DNA of 64,000 bases from Geobacteraceae bacterium (GCA_029975275.1 JARKPN010000082.1:87332-151331); one strand, 5' to 3'; counted from the stretch's first letter, positions 45,700 to 53,761 are shown. Program-made: numbers and translations. Notes: generated by a model not told the origin, from the sequence alone.

Positions 45700-47730
45700 A
45701 TGGGCTTCCTGGGATTTCGGAAAAAACGGAACACCGGCGTCGGCGCCATGACCCTCCAGTCCGGCACGGCCGGGCTTTCGAACGAGCTTCAGAAGGTCAA
45801 CATCACCCCTACCTTTGTCACCGCCTACGTCTCTCCCCATGTTGACATCGACCAGGTCGCCAGGACGCTGTCCTCCCGTTTTCCCGGTATTCCCATGCTC
45901 ATATGCTCCACAGCGGGCGAGCTTCACGCAGACGGCGGCAGGCTCTACTGCCCGACCGGCAACAGCTGGGACCGGGTAGTAGTTCAGTGTTTCGACGCTT
46001 CCGTCGTGGCACAGGCCGAGGTGGTCTCGGTCCCTCTCTGCTGCGAGGACCTGCGCCGCGGCAGCGTGGATATCTCCCTCACCGATCGCGTGGACCGCAT
46101 CGCCAAGGCCATTGCCGGCATCAAGGTGAACATGGAGATCGACTTCCGCGACACTCTGGCCTACGTGCTGTTCGACGGCCTGTCGGCCTCCGAATCGTTT
46201 TTCATGGAGGGCCTGTACGATTCCGGCCGTTTCCCGTGCCTGTTCGTGGGCGGCTCGGCCGGAGGCACCTTCGACTTCCGCAACACGTGGCTGCACGACG
46301 GCAGGAAAAAACTCGAAAACCACGCCCTGCTGGCCTTCATCAAGACAGCGCCCGGAGTGCGCTTCGGCGTGTTCAAGAGCCAGAATTTCGAGCCGGCAGG
46401 AAACAGCTTCCACGTGCTTTCCGCCTCGGTCGAGCAGCGCTACGTGAACCAGGTCATCGACGGCCAGGGACGGATCAGTACCCTGGTGGAAGCCCTCTGT
46501 GAAACCCTCAAGTGCTCCCCCGCCAACCTGGAGGCCAAGCTGGCCGATTACTCCTTTGCCATTACCGTGGGCAGAGAGCTGTTCGTGCGTTCCGTTTCGC
46601 AGCTCAATGTGGAGGCCGGCAGGGTACATTTCTACTGTGATATCGCACCCGGCGAGGAGTTGCACCTCGTGCGCAGGACCGGTCTGGTGGAAAATACCCA
46701 GAAAGACTTCAGGCGGTTCTTGCAGGACAAGCCCGGAACCCCAGTGGCGGGAATCCTCAACGACTGCATACTGCGCAGGCTGTGCAACGAGCGCGAGCTC
46801 CCGGACATGGGGCGGGTCATGGCCGGAACCGCGCTGGCCGGTTTTTCGACCTTCGGCGAGATCCTCGGACTCAATCTGAATCAGACCCTCACCGCCGTGT
46901 TCTTTTTCCGGGTCCAGAACGGGGCACGGTTCCGGGACGAGTACGTTGACAACTTCGTGGCCCACTACGGGGAGTTCAAGGCCTTTTTCCTGAGACGCCA
47001 GATCTCCAAACTGAGCGGCCTGTCGAAGGTGATGATAAAACAGATCGACGACTTCAAGGGGCAGAAGTACGAGAGCCGGCTGGACTCATCCGGCCTGGAT
47101 CCTTCCATGGCGCGGCTCTTCAGCGGCCTGAACGATCTGGGACAGGCCCTGTACGAGGCCGACGTCCAGCGGGAAACGCTGGCCGGCCAGTTAGAAACCT
47201 GCGCCAATGACCTGTACGGATCGGTGGACGACCTGGCCTCCCACATCGAGCAGCAGGTACAGGCCCTCCACCAGCTGGGAGAAAATTTTTCATCCCTTAC
47301 CCTCCAGGCCAACACCTCGGCAGCCAGCGCCCGCGAACTGGCCGACGCCAGCCGACAGATCCAGAGTGTTGTCGAGATCATCGAGCAGATCTCCGACCAG
47401 ACCAACCTGCTGGCCCTCAACGCCGCAATCGAGGCGGCCCGCGCCGGAGACTCCGGCAGGGGGTTCGCGGTAGTTGCCGACGAGGTCCGCAACCTGGCTG
47501 AAAAATCCCGCACCAGCGCCCTGGAAATCAGCGCCAACATATCTCATCTCGCCTCGGAGATCGGAACCGTGGCCAACGAGATAGAAGCCCAGTCCGGCGA
47601 CGTGGCGCGGCTCTCCTCCCTGCTGGGCGTCATAGAGGAATCCAGTGGCCGAACCGCCGACACGGCCGACCACACCAAAGGGGTGGCTGACACCCTGAAA
47701 AACATGACCCGTCTGAGTCGCTCCGCCTGA
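45700..47730 (+). CDS. Soluble FIST-domain methyl-accepting chemotaxis protein
   Basis: The product is 676 residues with no membrane segment. Residues about 30-390 are FIST N and FIST C sensory domains ([48 protein letters not shown]). A linker helix is followed by a chemoreceptor signalling domain with the hairpin tip [19 protein letters not shown] and [19 protein letters not shown]. It would sense a cytoplasmic small molecule and signal to CheA. AAAGGAG lies eight bases before ATG; the upstream frame extension runs through a repeat element and is rejected. The signalling domain ends soon after the descending helix. Confidence 0.88.
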   Translation: MGFLGFRKKRNTGVGAMTLQSGTAGLSNELQKVNITPTFVTAYVSPHVDIDQVARTLSSRFPGIPMLICSTAGELHADGGRLYCPTGNSWDRVVVQCFDASVVAQAEVVSVPLCCEDLRRGSVDISLTDRVDRIAKAIAGIKVNMEIDFRDTLAYVLFDGLSASESFFMEGLYDSGRFPCLFVGGSAGGTFDFRNTWLHDGRKKLENHALLAFIKTAPGVRFGVFKSQNFEPAGNSFHVLSASVEQRYVNQVIDGQGRISTLVEALCETLKCSPANLEAKLADYSFAITVGRELFVRSVSQLNVEAGRVHFYCDIAPGEELHLVRRTGLVENTQKDFRRFLQDKPGTPVAGILNDCILRRLCNERELPDMGRVMAGTALAGFSTFGEILGLNLNQTLTAVFFFRVQNGARFRDEYVDNFVAHYGEFKAFFLRRQISKLSGLSKVMIKQIDDFKGQKYESRLDSSGLDPSMARLFSGLNDLGQALYEADVQRETLAGQLETCANDLYGSVDDLASHIEQQVQALHQLGENFSSLTLQANTSAASARELADASRQIQSVVEIIEQISDQTNLLALNAAIEAARAGDSGRGFAVVADEVRNLAEKSRTSALEISANISHLASEIGTVANEIEAQSGDVARLSSLLGVIEESSGRTADTADHTKGVADTLKNMTRLSRSA

Positions 47731-47752
47731 CCGGCCCGGCCCCGCACTGAAG

Positions 47753-47820
47753 AGGGGGACTGCAGCTTTTCGGTGACGCCCCGAATCCGGAGCCGCCGGC
47801 GGGCCGCATCCCCCTTTTTT
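47753..47820 (+). terminator. Terminator after the FIST chemoreceptor
   Basis: GGGGGA (47754-47759) pairs with TCCCCC (47809-47814) around a GC-rich arm, followed by TTTTTT. Confidence 0.65.
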
Positions 47821-47882
47821 ATCGATTTTATGTCAGGCCGCATCGGAATTGAAACGAATCATGCAAAACCGCCAAAATTGGC

Positions 47883-47911
47883 TTGACAAAATTAGCGACT
47901 TTCTGTAAACC
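47883..47911 (+). promoter_or_regulatory. Candidate promoter for the riboswitch-kinase transcript
   Basis: TTGACA (47883-47888), 17 bases, TAAACC (47906-47911). The -10 box is weak (3 of 6), but its position about 20 bases before the aptamer fits a leader start. Confidence 0.4.
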
Positions 47912-47929
47912 CCAACAAGTTATAAAAAC

Positions 47930-48030
47930 TCCATAGCATCGAAAAGGCAAAACCCGGGTAACCGGGTGACGCAAAGCCACCTGTCCGTCGTACGGCGGAA
48001 AGAGGGGTTACCGAAATGGCAGATGGGTTA
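47930..48030 (+). promoter_or_regulatory. GEMM-I class cyclic-dinucleotide riboswitch (aptamer 1)
   Basis: The aptamer matches the GEMM-I core. GGCAAA leads into the P2 stem CCCGG-GTAA-CCGGG with a GNRA loop, then TGACGCAAAGCCAC, P3 (GTCCG/CGGCGG) and GGGTTACCGAAATGG. CCAT/ATGG closes P1 (47931-47934 with 48016-48019). The family senses c-di-GMP, or 3',3'-cGAMP in the GEMM-Ib variant found in Geobacter relatives; which one cannot be settled by eye. It precedes the hybrid kinase at 48214. Confidence 0.85.
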
Positions 48031-48046
48031 GCTGTTAGGCGCCAGA

Positions 48047-48073
48047 CCTGCCTCACCACAGGCGGGCTTTTTT
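48047..48073 (+). terminator. Terminator in the riboswitch 1 expression platform
   Basis: CCTGCC (48047-48052) pairs with GGCGGG (48061-48066) around an 8-base loop, followed by C and TTTTTT. Its place just 3' of the aptamer suggests ligand-controlled read-through into the kinase gene. Confidence 0.7.
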
Positions 48074-48213
48074 GTATTCCGCTCCAGCCACTCCTGCGCC
48101 ATGCCTGCGACCGGCATGGCACCATCCATACCATACCTCCCGTTACGGTCCCCAGGGTTCCGCGCCGCCGTTTCATCCAGGAATCCGATTACCCGGATTG
48201 CAGAGGGACCGTC

Positions 48214-49860
48214 ATGCAGACAAGGCCATTCACCAACAGGCTTCTCCGGCTGCTAGGTATCTTTTCTCTTTTTCTGGCAATAGCGATTGGCGGAACCGCG
48301 TGCCGTTCCGACGACACCCGGACCGGCGGGCCGAAGGGCACCGGACAGAGGGCCCAGGCCGGGGGCGCTGGGGGGCGCTGGCTGCCATCGGTCCGGGACC
48401 TCTGGTCCCTTTTCATTCTTCTCATTCTTGCATCCGGTTTGATCGTGGTGTTGATCCTGCGCCGCAAACGGATCAGCGTGGAAGCTGAAAGCAGTGCTTC
48501 CGGGAAGGCAGAGGGCGTCACAGCCGGTCCGCAAACCGCATGGGGAACGCAGATACCCCCGGGTATCTGCGAGCGGTACTGCCCCATTCTTGAGGCCATA
48601 CCGGACAGTGTGCTTCTCCTCACCCCTGACCGGAAAATAGTCTGGACCAATGCCGCGGCCGGGGCAAGGCTCGGGCTGGAACCCGCCGGGCTAATCGGCA
48701 GGTACTGTCACGAGGTCTGGCACCACCGCATCGGCGACCACGTCTGCTGCCCGGGCAGGCAATGCGTCTCCACCGGGATGATTGAAGCGAGCCGGGGATG
48801 GACGAGGGACCAGCAGGAGTTCGATATCCGGGCCGTACCGCTCAAGGGCACTTACGGCGCCGTCGTCTGCGTGGTCGAAATAGGACGGGAGGTGACGGAA
48901 CTGCACAGGATTGAGACGCAGATCCGGCAGTCGCAGAAGATGGAGTTGATCGGTCAGCTCACCGGCGGAATCGCCCATGATTTCAACAATCTTCTCACTG
49001 CCATCATGGGATTCAGCTACATACTGCAGATGAAGATACCCGAACACAGACCTGAGAGGGTGCACCTTTCCCGGATCATTTCGGCCGCTGAACGCGCAGC
49101 AGTGCTTACGGAGAGCCTGCTCTCCTTGAGCAGGAAACATACCCTCGTCATGTCCCATGTCGATCTGAACCAGATAGTAGGGGGCATAGAGGACCTCCTT
49201 GCCAGGCTTCTCGGTGAGGATATAGAGCTCCGCATCACGCTATCCGGCACGGCGCTTCCGGTATCGGCCGACAGGGTCCTGCTCGGCCAGGTGCTGCTGA
49301 ACCTTGCCACAAACGCCCGTGACGCCATGCCTCGCGGCGGCGTCCTGGAGATACGGACCGCTGCCGGAAGGGACGGGGATCGGGCCGGTGCCGAGGGGGA
49401 AGACGCGGTTCCTGACGAGTTCGTCATCCTGGAGGTCGAGGATTCCGGGACCGGAATGGACTCCGGAACCGCCGCACGGGTGTTCGAGCCGTTCTTCACC
49501 ACAAAGGAAGACGGCAAGGGGACCGGCCTGGGGCTCACCATAGTGCAAGGCATCGTTCGTCAGCACGGGGGGCGTATTGCCGTTACCAGCGAACCGGGCA
49601 GGGGAACCTTGTTCCGCGTCCTTCTCCCCCGGGACGCGGGAGGACTCACGGAGCCGTTTCGGCCCGCGCCGCCTCCCCCGGTCGGGGGGAGCGACGTGGT
49701 GCTGCTGGTGGAAGACGACCATCATGCCCGGGATTTCGTCAGGGAACTGCTTTCAGGCTACGGCTACCGGGTGATCGAGGCCAGGGACGGTCGCGAGGGC
49801 GTGAAACGGTTCCTGGAGCAGCCGGATCAGATCTCGCTGCTGATCTCCGATCTGGTCTGA
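48214..49860 (+). CDS. Hybrid sensor histidine kinase (PAS-HisKA-HATPase-receiver; receiver interrupted by in-frame UGA)
   Basis: Read with the standard code this gives 548 residues. A signal/membrane segment with a lipobox-like GGTAC is followed by a second membrane helix (LWSLFILLILASGLIVVLIL, about 72-91). A Cys-rich PAS domain (about 125-235; DHVCCPGRQC) precedes HisKA with phospho-His in GGIAHDFNNLLTAI. HATPase motifs are NLATNARDAM, DSGTGMD and GTGLGL. The receiver domain starts VVLLVEDDHHARDFV and reaches its phospho-Asp (LLISDLV) just before TGA at 49858. The same frame then completes the receiver to 50052. ATG at 48214 is chosen because the longer frame crosses the riboswitch terminator. 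Expression is probably controlled by the GEMM riboswitch. Confidence 0.85.
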   Translation: MQTRPFTNRLLRLLGIFSLFLAIAIGGTACRSDDTRTGGPKGTGQRAQAGGAGGRWLPSVRDLWSLFILLILASGLIVVLILRRKRISVEAESSASGKAEGVTAGPQTAWGTQIPPGICERYCPILEAIPDSVLLLTPDRKIVWTNAAAGARLGLEPAGLIGRYCHEVWHHRIGDHVCCPGRQCVSTGMIEASRGWTRDQQEFDIRAVPLKGTYGAVVCVVEIGREVTELHRIETQIRQSQKMELIGQLTGGIAHDFNNLLTAIMGFSYILQMKIPEHRPERVHLSRIISAAERAAVLTESLLSLSRKHTLVMSHVDLNQIVGGIEDLLARLLGEDIELRITLSGTALPVSADRVLLGQVLLNLATNARDAMPRGGVLEIRTAAGRDGDRAGAEGEDAVPDEFVILEVEDSGTGMDSGTAARVFEPFFTTKEDGKGTGLGLTIVQGIVRQHGGRIAVTSEPGRGTLFRVLLPRDAGGLTEPFRPAPPPPVGGSDVVLLVEDDHHARDFVRELLSGYGYRVIEARDGREGVKRFLEQPDQISLLISDLV

Positions 49861-50052
49861 CCGGACAAAAACGGCACGCAGGTCTATAACGAGCTGCTCA
49901 TGTCCCGCCCTGACCTGAAGGCGCTGTTTATCACCGGCTATCCCTTCGAAGAGCTGCTCAAGAGGGGAATCGACACCGGCGATGTCCCCGTCCTTTTGAA
50001 ACCCTTTGATCCGCTGGAATTCCTCGCTCGGGTCAGGAGCCTGCTGGACTGA
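49858..50052 (+). other. In-frame continuation of the kinase receiver domain after UGA (possible selenocysteine read-through)
   Basis: After TGA at codon 549 the same frame encodes PDKNGTQVYNELL, then ALFITGYPFEELLKRG, PVLLKPFDPLEFLARVRSLLD and a stop at 50050-50052. These are the missing half of a CheY-like domain: the P-x-x-(N/D)G after the phospho-Asp, the Thr of the switch and the Lys-Pro. The UGA replaces the residue that is Met in D-x-x-M-P. ATG to TGA would need three substitutions, so a simple nonsense change of the usual codon is unlikely. Full read-through gives 612 residues with Sec at 549. Pseudogenisation remains the alternative. Confidence 0.55.
49863..49905 (+). promoter_or_regulatory. 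SECIS-like hairpin just downstream of the UGA
   Basis: An upper stem GCA-(C bulge)-GC (49874-49879) pairs with GC-TGC (49893-49897). The 13-base loop AGGTCTATAACGA has G as its second base and shares CAGGTCT with the E. coli fdhF SECIS apex. A lower stem GGACA/TGTCC (49863-49867 with 49901-49905) is possible. The spacing of about 20 bases from UGA to the loop fits bacterial SECIS elements. Folding was done by eye only. Confidence 0.45.
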
Positions 50053-50351
50053 ACCGGGCAACCTCCTGCCCATGCGCCGGGTTCAACCGACAGCACAGGC
50101 CACCGAAGCCCCCTCTTCCGGCTCCGATTATTTCCACAAAACCTTCCAATCAATTTGCATAGTTACTGGTTGGTAGTAAACTCTGTATCAGGCGTTTTAA
50201 TTAAAAGCCCGGGCCACACTGGATGCGGTAACATCAAAGAAACCAAGATTTTCAAGCACGAGCAGCACTATATTTGGTACGTAATTGCGCGCAAGGATGA
50301 CAGTCGCTGGGAACGCCTTGCGGGAGTCCGGTTACAGGATCGAGGTCGGAT
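50053..50351. other. Noncoding stretch before the lone receiver gene
   Basis: There are 299 bases holding a perfect 12-base palindrome TTTTAATTAAAA near 50196 and an AT-rich patch. No gene is supported, and no second GEMM core is seen. Confidence 0.35.
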
Positions 50352-50759
50352 ATGAAAAAAAATGCTGCAGAGGTATCGGTTCTGTACGTGGACGACGAGC
50401 CGCCGGCGAGGGAATTGATGGCGAGGATGCTCAGATGGAAGGGGCTGGCGGTGCACACCGCCGGTGATGGCAGGACCGCCTTGCAGATGCTCCGGTCTCA
50501 TCGGCCGGATATCATCGTGACCGATATCATGATGCCCGATATGGACGGCATCTCGATGTCCCGCGAGGTAAGAAGGATCTGCTCGGAGATCCCGATCATC
50601 ATCGTTTCGGCCTACCTGCACGAACAGTATCTCGCCGACCTCAAGAGCCTGGGCATCTCGCACTTCATCATGAAACCGGTCCGTATGGAGCGGCTCTTCG
50701 GATCCATAGAAATCTGCTGCAGGGAGTCAGGCATTATCACGGTACCCAATCTCGTCTGA
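50352..50759 (+). CDS. Single-domain response regulator (CheY-like)
   Basis: The 135-residue receiver has an acidic pair (YVDDEPPAREL), phospho-Asp in IIVTDIMMPDMDG, Ser in IIIVSAYLH and Lys in FIMKPVRMERL. There is no output domain. Unlike the receiver of the kinase upstream, it has the normal DIMMP sequence. GAGG lies five bases before ATG. As the next gene after the hybrid kinase it is a likely phosphorelay partner; this is inference. Confidence 0.9.
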   Translation: MKKNAAEVSVLYVDDEPPARELMARMLRWKGLAVHTAGDGRTALQMLRSHRPDIIVTDIMMPDMDGISMSREVRRICSEIPIIIVSAYLHEQYLADLKSLGISHFIMKPVRMERLFGSIEICCRESGIITVPNLV

Positions 50760-51102
50760 CGGACGATTCGTCCCCTTCTTCTTCCTGGCCGGGGTCAGCC
50801 CTCCCTCCTCCTGGAACCACTCGTCACACAGGGCGTCACAGCTCTCCTCGATCATCTGCCCGGCCTGTTCATCAACCGCAGTTCCCAGCCGACGCGTCCG
50901 ACCCCGGTGGCTAGGGTCAGGCCGTCCGCGGTGTGCCCCAGAGGCTGCCGCTCTCTATCCGTGCCATCCCCTCGGTTAAAACCGCCCGTCTGTCGTTGCA
51001 TCTGCCAGTCCCGGAGGCATTCCGGCAGTCCCAACCCATCTCTTCCCAGACGGCTCCCCGGGCAACGACGTCAGCTTGCCGACGACACCTCCCGATGCAT
51101 CC
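50760..51102 (-). pseudogene. Possible decayed small gene on the minus strand
   Basis: Open minus-strand pieces in different frames can be strung together: MARIESGSLWG, then ADGLTLATGVGRVGWELRL, then VDEQAGQMIEESCDALCDEWF and EEGGLTPARKKKG. Each looks protein-like, but a frame change and stops separate them and no complete start-to-stop gene remains. The last piece alone could encode about 42 residues (MIEESCDALCDEW). I do not recognise the family. A GGACG/CGTCC hairpin at about 50763 follows the upstream response regulator. Confidence 0.3.
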
Positions 51103-51132
51103 TTGAAAACCGACACACATATGAAATATAAT
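51103..51132 (+). promoter_or_regulatory. Sigma70-type promoter
   Basis: TTGAAA (51103-51108), 18 bases, TATAAT (51127-51132), 34 bases before the ATG at 51167. The -10 box is perfect. Confidence 0.75.
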
Positions 51133-51166
51133 ATATTTAAATATCAAAAAGAAAGGAGGGCACGTT

Positions 51167-51607
51167 ATGAAGCCACATAGCCTGATTCGTCTTACGGCTG
51201 CGCTGGCCCTTGCTGTCGGGCTTGCGGCGTGGGGCTTCGATGCGGCAGCCGAAGAGCGGTCGCCGCAGGGACAAGAGACCCGTACCCAGGACATGAAGAT
51301 ACTGACCGGGGATATTTGGCAGAAAATGACCATTGACGAAAAAGTCGCCTTTGTGTGGGGGGTCGGTCACGTTGTTTCCATTGAACGGGAAGCGGCGGCA
51401 AAATATACCGGGCCGAAACGGGACTCCCTGTCAACCAGGATGGCGACAGGGCTGGCGGGCAAGCCGATAATGGATATCGTCTCGTCCGTCGATAGCTACT
51501 ACAGGGAGAACTCGGTCAGACTGGACGACCCGGTCATGAACGTCATCTGGGTAAAGCTGGTCAAACCCAACATAAAATCCGATACCGTCAGTGTGCCCGT
51601 GCAATAG
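51167..51607 (+). CDS. Secreted protein of unknown function, 146 residues
   Basis: A signal peptide (LIRLTAALALAVGLAAWGFDAAA) precedes a helical domain: DIWQKMTIDEKVAFVWGVGHVVSIE, SLSTRMATGLAGKPIMDIVSSVDSYYREN and PVMNVIWVKLVKPNI. There are no Cys and no known motif. GGAGG lies before ATG and a good promoter upstream. The next gene encodes a glycine-zipper lipoprotein, so an envelope role is likely. I do not recognise the family. Confidence 0.75.
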   Translation: MKPHSLIRLTAALALAVGLAAWGFDAAAEERSPQGQETRTQDMKILTGDIWQKMTIDEKVAFVWGVGHVVSIEREAAAKYTGPKRDSLSTRMATGLAGKPIMDIVSSVDSYYRENSVRLDDPVMNVIWVKLVKPNIKSDTVSVPVQ

Positions 51608-51662
51608 CCTGAGAGCCTGATTAGACAGAGTAGCGGCACCACGGTAAAAGGAGTGATTTTAT

Positions 51663-51893
51663 ATGAGAGCAGCGAGATACTTTACCATGGCCCTGCTGGC
51701 CGCTTTCACATTCGGGTGCGCCGGTATGACGCCGACGCAGCAGCGTGCGCTGAGCGGCGGCGCCATAGGCGCGGCAGGCGGCGCGGCGCTCGGCGCCATC
51801 ACCGGGGGTAGCCCGGCGGTCGGCGCGGCATTGGGCGGCGCCGCCGGTGTCCTTACCGGCATCATAACCAGCGGGCCTGAACACAGATGGTAG
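51663..51893 (+). CDS. Small glycine-zipper lipoprotein
   Basis: The 76-residue product has the lipobox TFGC (Cys about 19). A glycine-zipper repeat (GGAIGAAGGAALGAITGG ... GAALGGAAGVLTGIITSG) fills the rest, like OmpA-linked YMGG-type proteins. It probably inserts in the outer membrane. It lies 55 bases after the secreted protein gene and may share its promoter. It is related in type, not in detail, to the lipoprotein at 44317-44862. Confidence 0.78.
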   Translation: MRAARYFTMALLAAFTFGCAGMTPTQQRALSGGAIGAAGGAALGAITGGSPAVGAALGGAAGVLTGIITSGPEHRW

Positions 51894-52002
51894 GCATGGG
51901 CAGCCGGAAGAAGCGGGGACGGTCCATGGGTGGAGAAAGCCGATCTGCATTCCGAACCGGGGCCGACCTGCGGGCATCCCTGCGTGGTCGTCACCTGCGC
52001 CT

Positions 52003-52470
52003 TTATGGGTCCTTTAGTTCCTCAAGCAGCCGGAGCGTCCGCGCATCCGGCTCCCCATGGTAATACTTCTCAAGAACGCGGATAAACGCGGAGCGCGGAT
52101 CCTCCGCCACGGCAGCAAACAACGTCATCGACGACTTGAGCTTCATGTCGTCGGGGTAACCGAAGATTTCCGATGCGGTTGGTCCTTCAAGCGCCAGAAG
52201 CGTTTCCGAGCACTCCGTAAGCCTGCCTCCAAGGACGGGATGCCCCAGGTAGCGCCGGGCCTCGGCAATGCTTTTTATTGCGTAGTGTATCGAAGTCGGG
52301 CTGTGTCCCAACCCCTCTATCTGCGGAAAAATGAACCACATCCAGTGGGTCCGTTTCCGGCCGCTTTTCAGCTCCGCGAGAACCCGGCCGTAGATACCCT
52401 CCTGGGCCGTAATGAACCGCTTAAGGTCAAAGGGATCGTTGCCGCCGGGGTCATCGCCTTTCGCCGTCAT
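52003..52470 (-). CDS. DUF1810 family protein
   Basis: The 155-residue product contains DPFDLKRFITAQEGIYGRVLAELKSGRKRTHWMWFIFPQ-type text. The motif KRTHWMWFIFPQIEGLG at about 45-60, then HYAIKSIAEARRYLGHPVLG and IFGYPDDMKLKSSMTLFA, are diagnostic of DUF1810, whose role is unknown in most bacteria. It is a single gene facing away from its neighbours. Confidence 0.9.
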   Translation of the reverse strand: MTAKGDDPGGNDPFDLKRFITAQEGIYGRVLAELKSGRKRTHWMWFIFPQIEGLGHSPTSIHYAIKSIAEARRYLGHPVLGGRLTECSETLLALEGPTASEIFGYPDDMKLKSSMTLFAAVAEDPRSAFIRVLEKYYHGEPDARTLRLLEELKDP

Positions 52471-52587
52471 GTCCGCCTCCTTGTCACTGATTCAGGGTTA
52501 CGATAGAAAACCAGTATAGATCCCGGCGCCGTGATGTCAAAATCCGGGCGTAACATCTTCATAAGACTATGGTTTTGGAAGTTCAGC

Positions 52588-52617
52588 TTGACTCGTATCA
52601 CCGTTTTGGGCTACCAA
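52588..52617 (+). promoter_or_regulatory. Weak candidate promoter for riboswitch 2 transcript
   Basis: TTGACT, 18 bases, TACCAA, about 30 bases before the aptamer. The -10 is poor. Confidence 0.3.
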
Positions 52618-52645
52618 TAGGCAACGCCGAACCAGCAGACTGATA

Positions 52646-52754
52646 GACGAAAATACTAAACCATCCGTGAGGATGGGACGGAAAGCCTACTGGGTCTCCA
52701 CGAGACAGCCGGGTCGCCGAAATATCTTCTCGTTAGATATCGGCCCCGGCTTTT
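52646..52754 (+). promoter_or_regulatory. GEMM-I class riboswitch 2 with overlapping terminator
   Basis: The core reads CTAAACC, P2 CCATCC-GTGA-GGATGG with a GNRA loop, GACGGAAAGCC, P3 with GTCTC/GAGAC (52694-52706) and AGCCGGGTCGCCGAAAT. A terminator follows: AGCCGGG (52707-52713) pairs with CCCGGCT (52745-52751), with GCCGA and ATATCT inner pairing, then TTTCTG. The terminator's 5' arm is the 3' side of the aptamer core, so ligand binding should block termination and turn the downstream gene on; this is inferred. The gene controlled is the 66-residue protein at 52842. Confidence 0.85.
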
Positions 52755-52841
52755 CTGTTTCTTCAGGCGGCCGCTACCCCGCCCCGGGAACCGGGCGGGC
52801 ATCGGATGTCTTAAATTCTGGATGGCATATGGAGGTGCACT

Positions 52842-53042
52842 ATGAATATCGAGCAAAGAAAAGCATGCATAGAACAGAAACTTGAGTCAATCGGGGAAAC
52901 GGTGACTTCCTGGTCAAAGAAAAACAGCCTGGACCACAGGCTTGTTATCGATCTGATCGACGGCAAGTTCCAAGGCACGCGAGGTATTACCCTGAAGGCG
53001 AGAATGAAGATAGAAGAATTCTTTGGAAATGTCTTTGACTAG
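52842..53042 (+). CDS. Small helix-turn-helix-like DNA-binding protein under riboswitch control
   Basis: The 66-residue product has a central SWSKKNSLDHRLVIDLIDGK followed by GTRGITLKARMKIEEFFG. The W-[AS]-x-x-x-[NG]-x-x-x-x-x-V-x-x-[VL]-[LI]-[ND]-G-[KR]-x-x-G-x-R-G pattern resembles BcepMu gp16-type phage regulators. GGAGG lies six bases before ATG. The whole leader is a GEMM riboswitch, so the cyclic dinucleotide probably sets its level. The target is unknown. Confidence 0.8.
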   Translation: MNIEQRKACIEQKLESIGETVTSWSKKNSLDHRLVIDLIDGKFQGTRGITLKARMKIEEFFGNVFD

Positions 53043-53218
53043 CGGACTGACCTCCGAGGGCAGGGCGCCTTTATCCCTCCAAGGGTACCCATTGACAGAC
53101 CCTCCTTCCCGCAGAGAAGCCGCACAGTCTGACGATATACCCGTACCACTCCCATAATCCATGAAAACAGAAGCCACCGGAAATTATTAAAAAGGACCCG
53201 CAACGTATCTCTCAGTGA

Positions 53219-53247
53219 TTGACAAACAGTGAACAATATCATAAAAA
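53219..53247 (+). promoter_or_regulatory. Sigma70-type promoter for the XRE gene
   Basis: TTGACA (53219-53224), 17 bases, TAAAAA (53242-53247), 72 bases before the ATG at 53319. Confidence 0.6.
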
Positions 53248-53318
53248 GGATGGTTGTCTTCCCATACAAGACATAAACGAAGCATACCGGTTTTTATCTC
53301 GGATTGGAGAGCTTTGTG

Positions 53319-53528
53319 ATGAAGAACAGCAATAACGTCCGAAAAATCCGCGAGGAACGGTTGATGAGCAAGATGGAGCTTGCCCGTCTGGCTGGAGTGT
53401 CCTCGGTGACCATAGACAGGATTGAACGTGGCGAGGCCTGCCGGATGGAGACCAAGCGCAAGATAATTCTCGCGCTTGGATTCGCCCTGTCGGACAAAGA
53501 TGAGGTCTTTCCGGAGAGCCGGACCTGA
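53319..53528 (+). CDS. XRE-family transcriptional regulator, 69 residues
   Basis: The helix-turn-helix domain has NVRKIREERLMSKMELARLAGVSSVTIDRIERGEACRM and then KRKIILALGFALSDKDEVFP, the typical HTH_3 fold ending. The ATG at 53319 with GGAG nine bases before is preferred to TTG at 53304. No effector domain is present. It is a different protein family from the riboswitch-controlled one just upstream. Confidence 0.85.
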   Translation: MKNSNNVRKIREERLMSKMELARLAGVSSVTIDRIERGEACRMETKRKIILALGFALSDKDEVFPESRT

Positions 53529-53761
53529 AACGGAAGTTTCCCCGGAGGACACGGGAAAACACCGTTCATGCGGGCACGCCGCATGGCGAGCATGCCTGCC
53601 TTGGCCTCGTCGGGGTGTCCGCGCATCTCCCAGGTCCTCTGATTGCCCGCTGGGACTCTGCGCCGTGAACGGCTCGGAGAAAATGCTGGACGGAGTCAGA
53701 TGCCGGGGTTAGGATAGAGGCGCGGCACCATCCATTACAGAAAAAGGTGAAAGATGCGACT

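Noticed and set aside
45610..46965. Minus-strand open frame opposite the FIST chemoreceptor
   Set aside because: Composition typical of antisense frames; the plus-strand protein has clear domains.
47870..47900. Sigma54-type promoter (TTGGCTTG with a downstream TTAGC)
   Set aside because: The -24/-12 spacing and the required GC at -12 do not fit; the overlapping TTGACA is a better reading.
48016..48213. Upstream extension of the hybrid kinase
   Set aside because: It would translate the riboswitch aptamer end and its terminator.
49858..49860. Treating the TGA simply as a sequencing error or routine nonsense mutation
   Set aside because: Not excluded, but a Met codon cannot become TGA by one change, the frame after it is intact and a SECIS-like hairpin follows, so it is kept as a finding.
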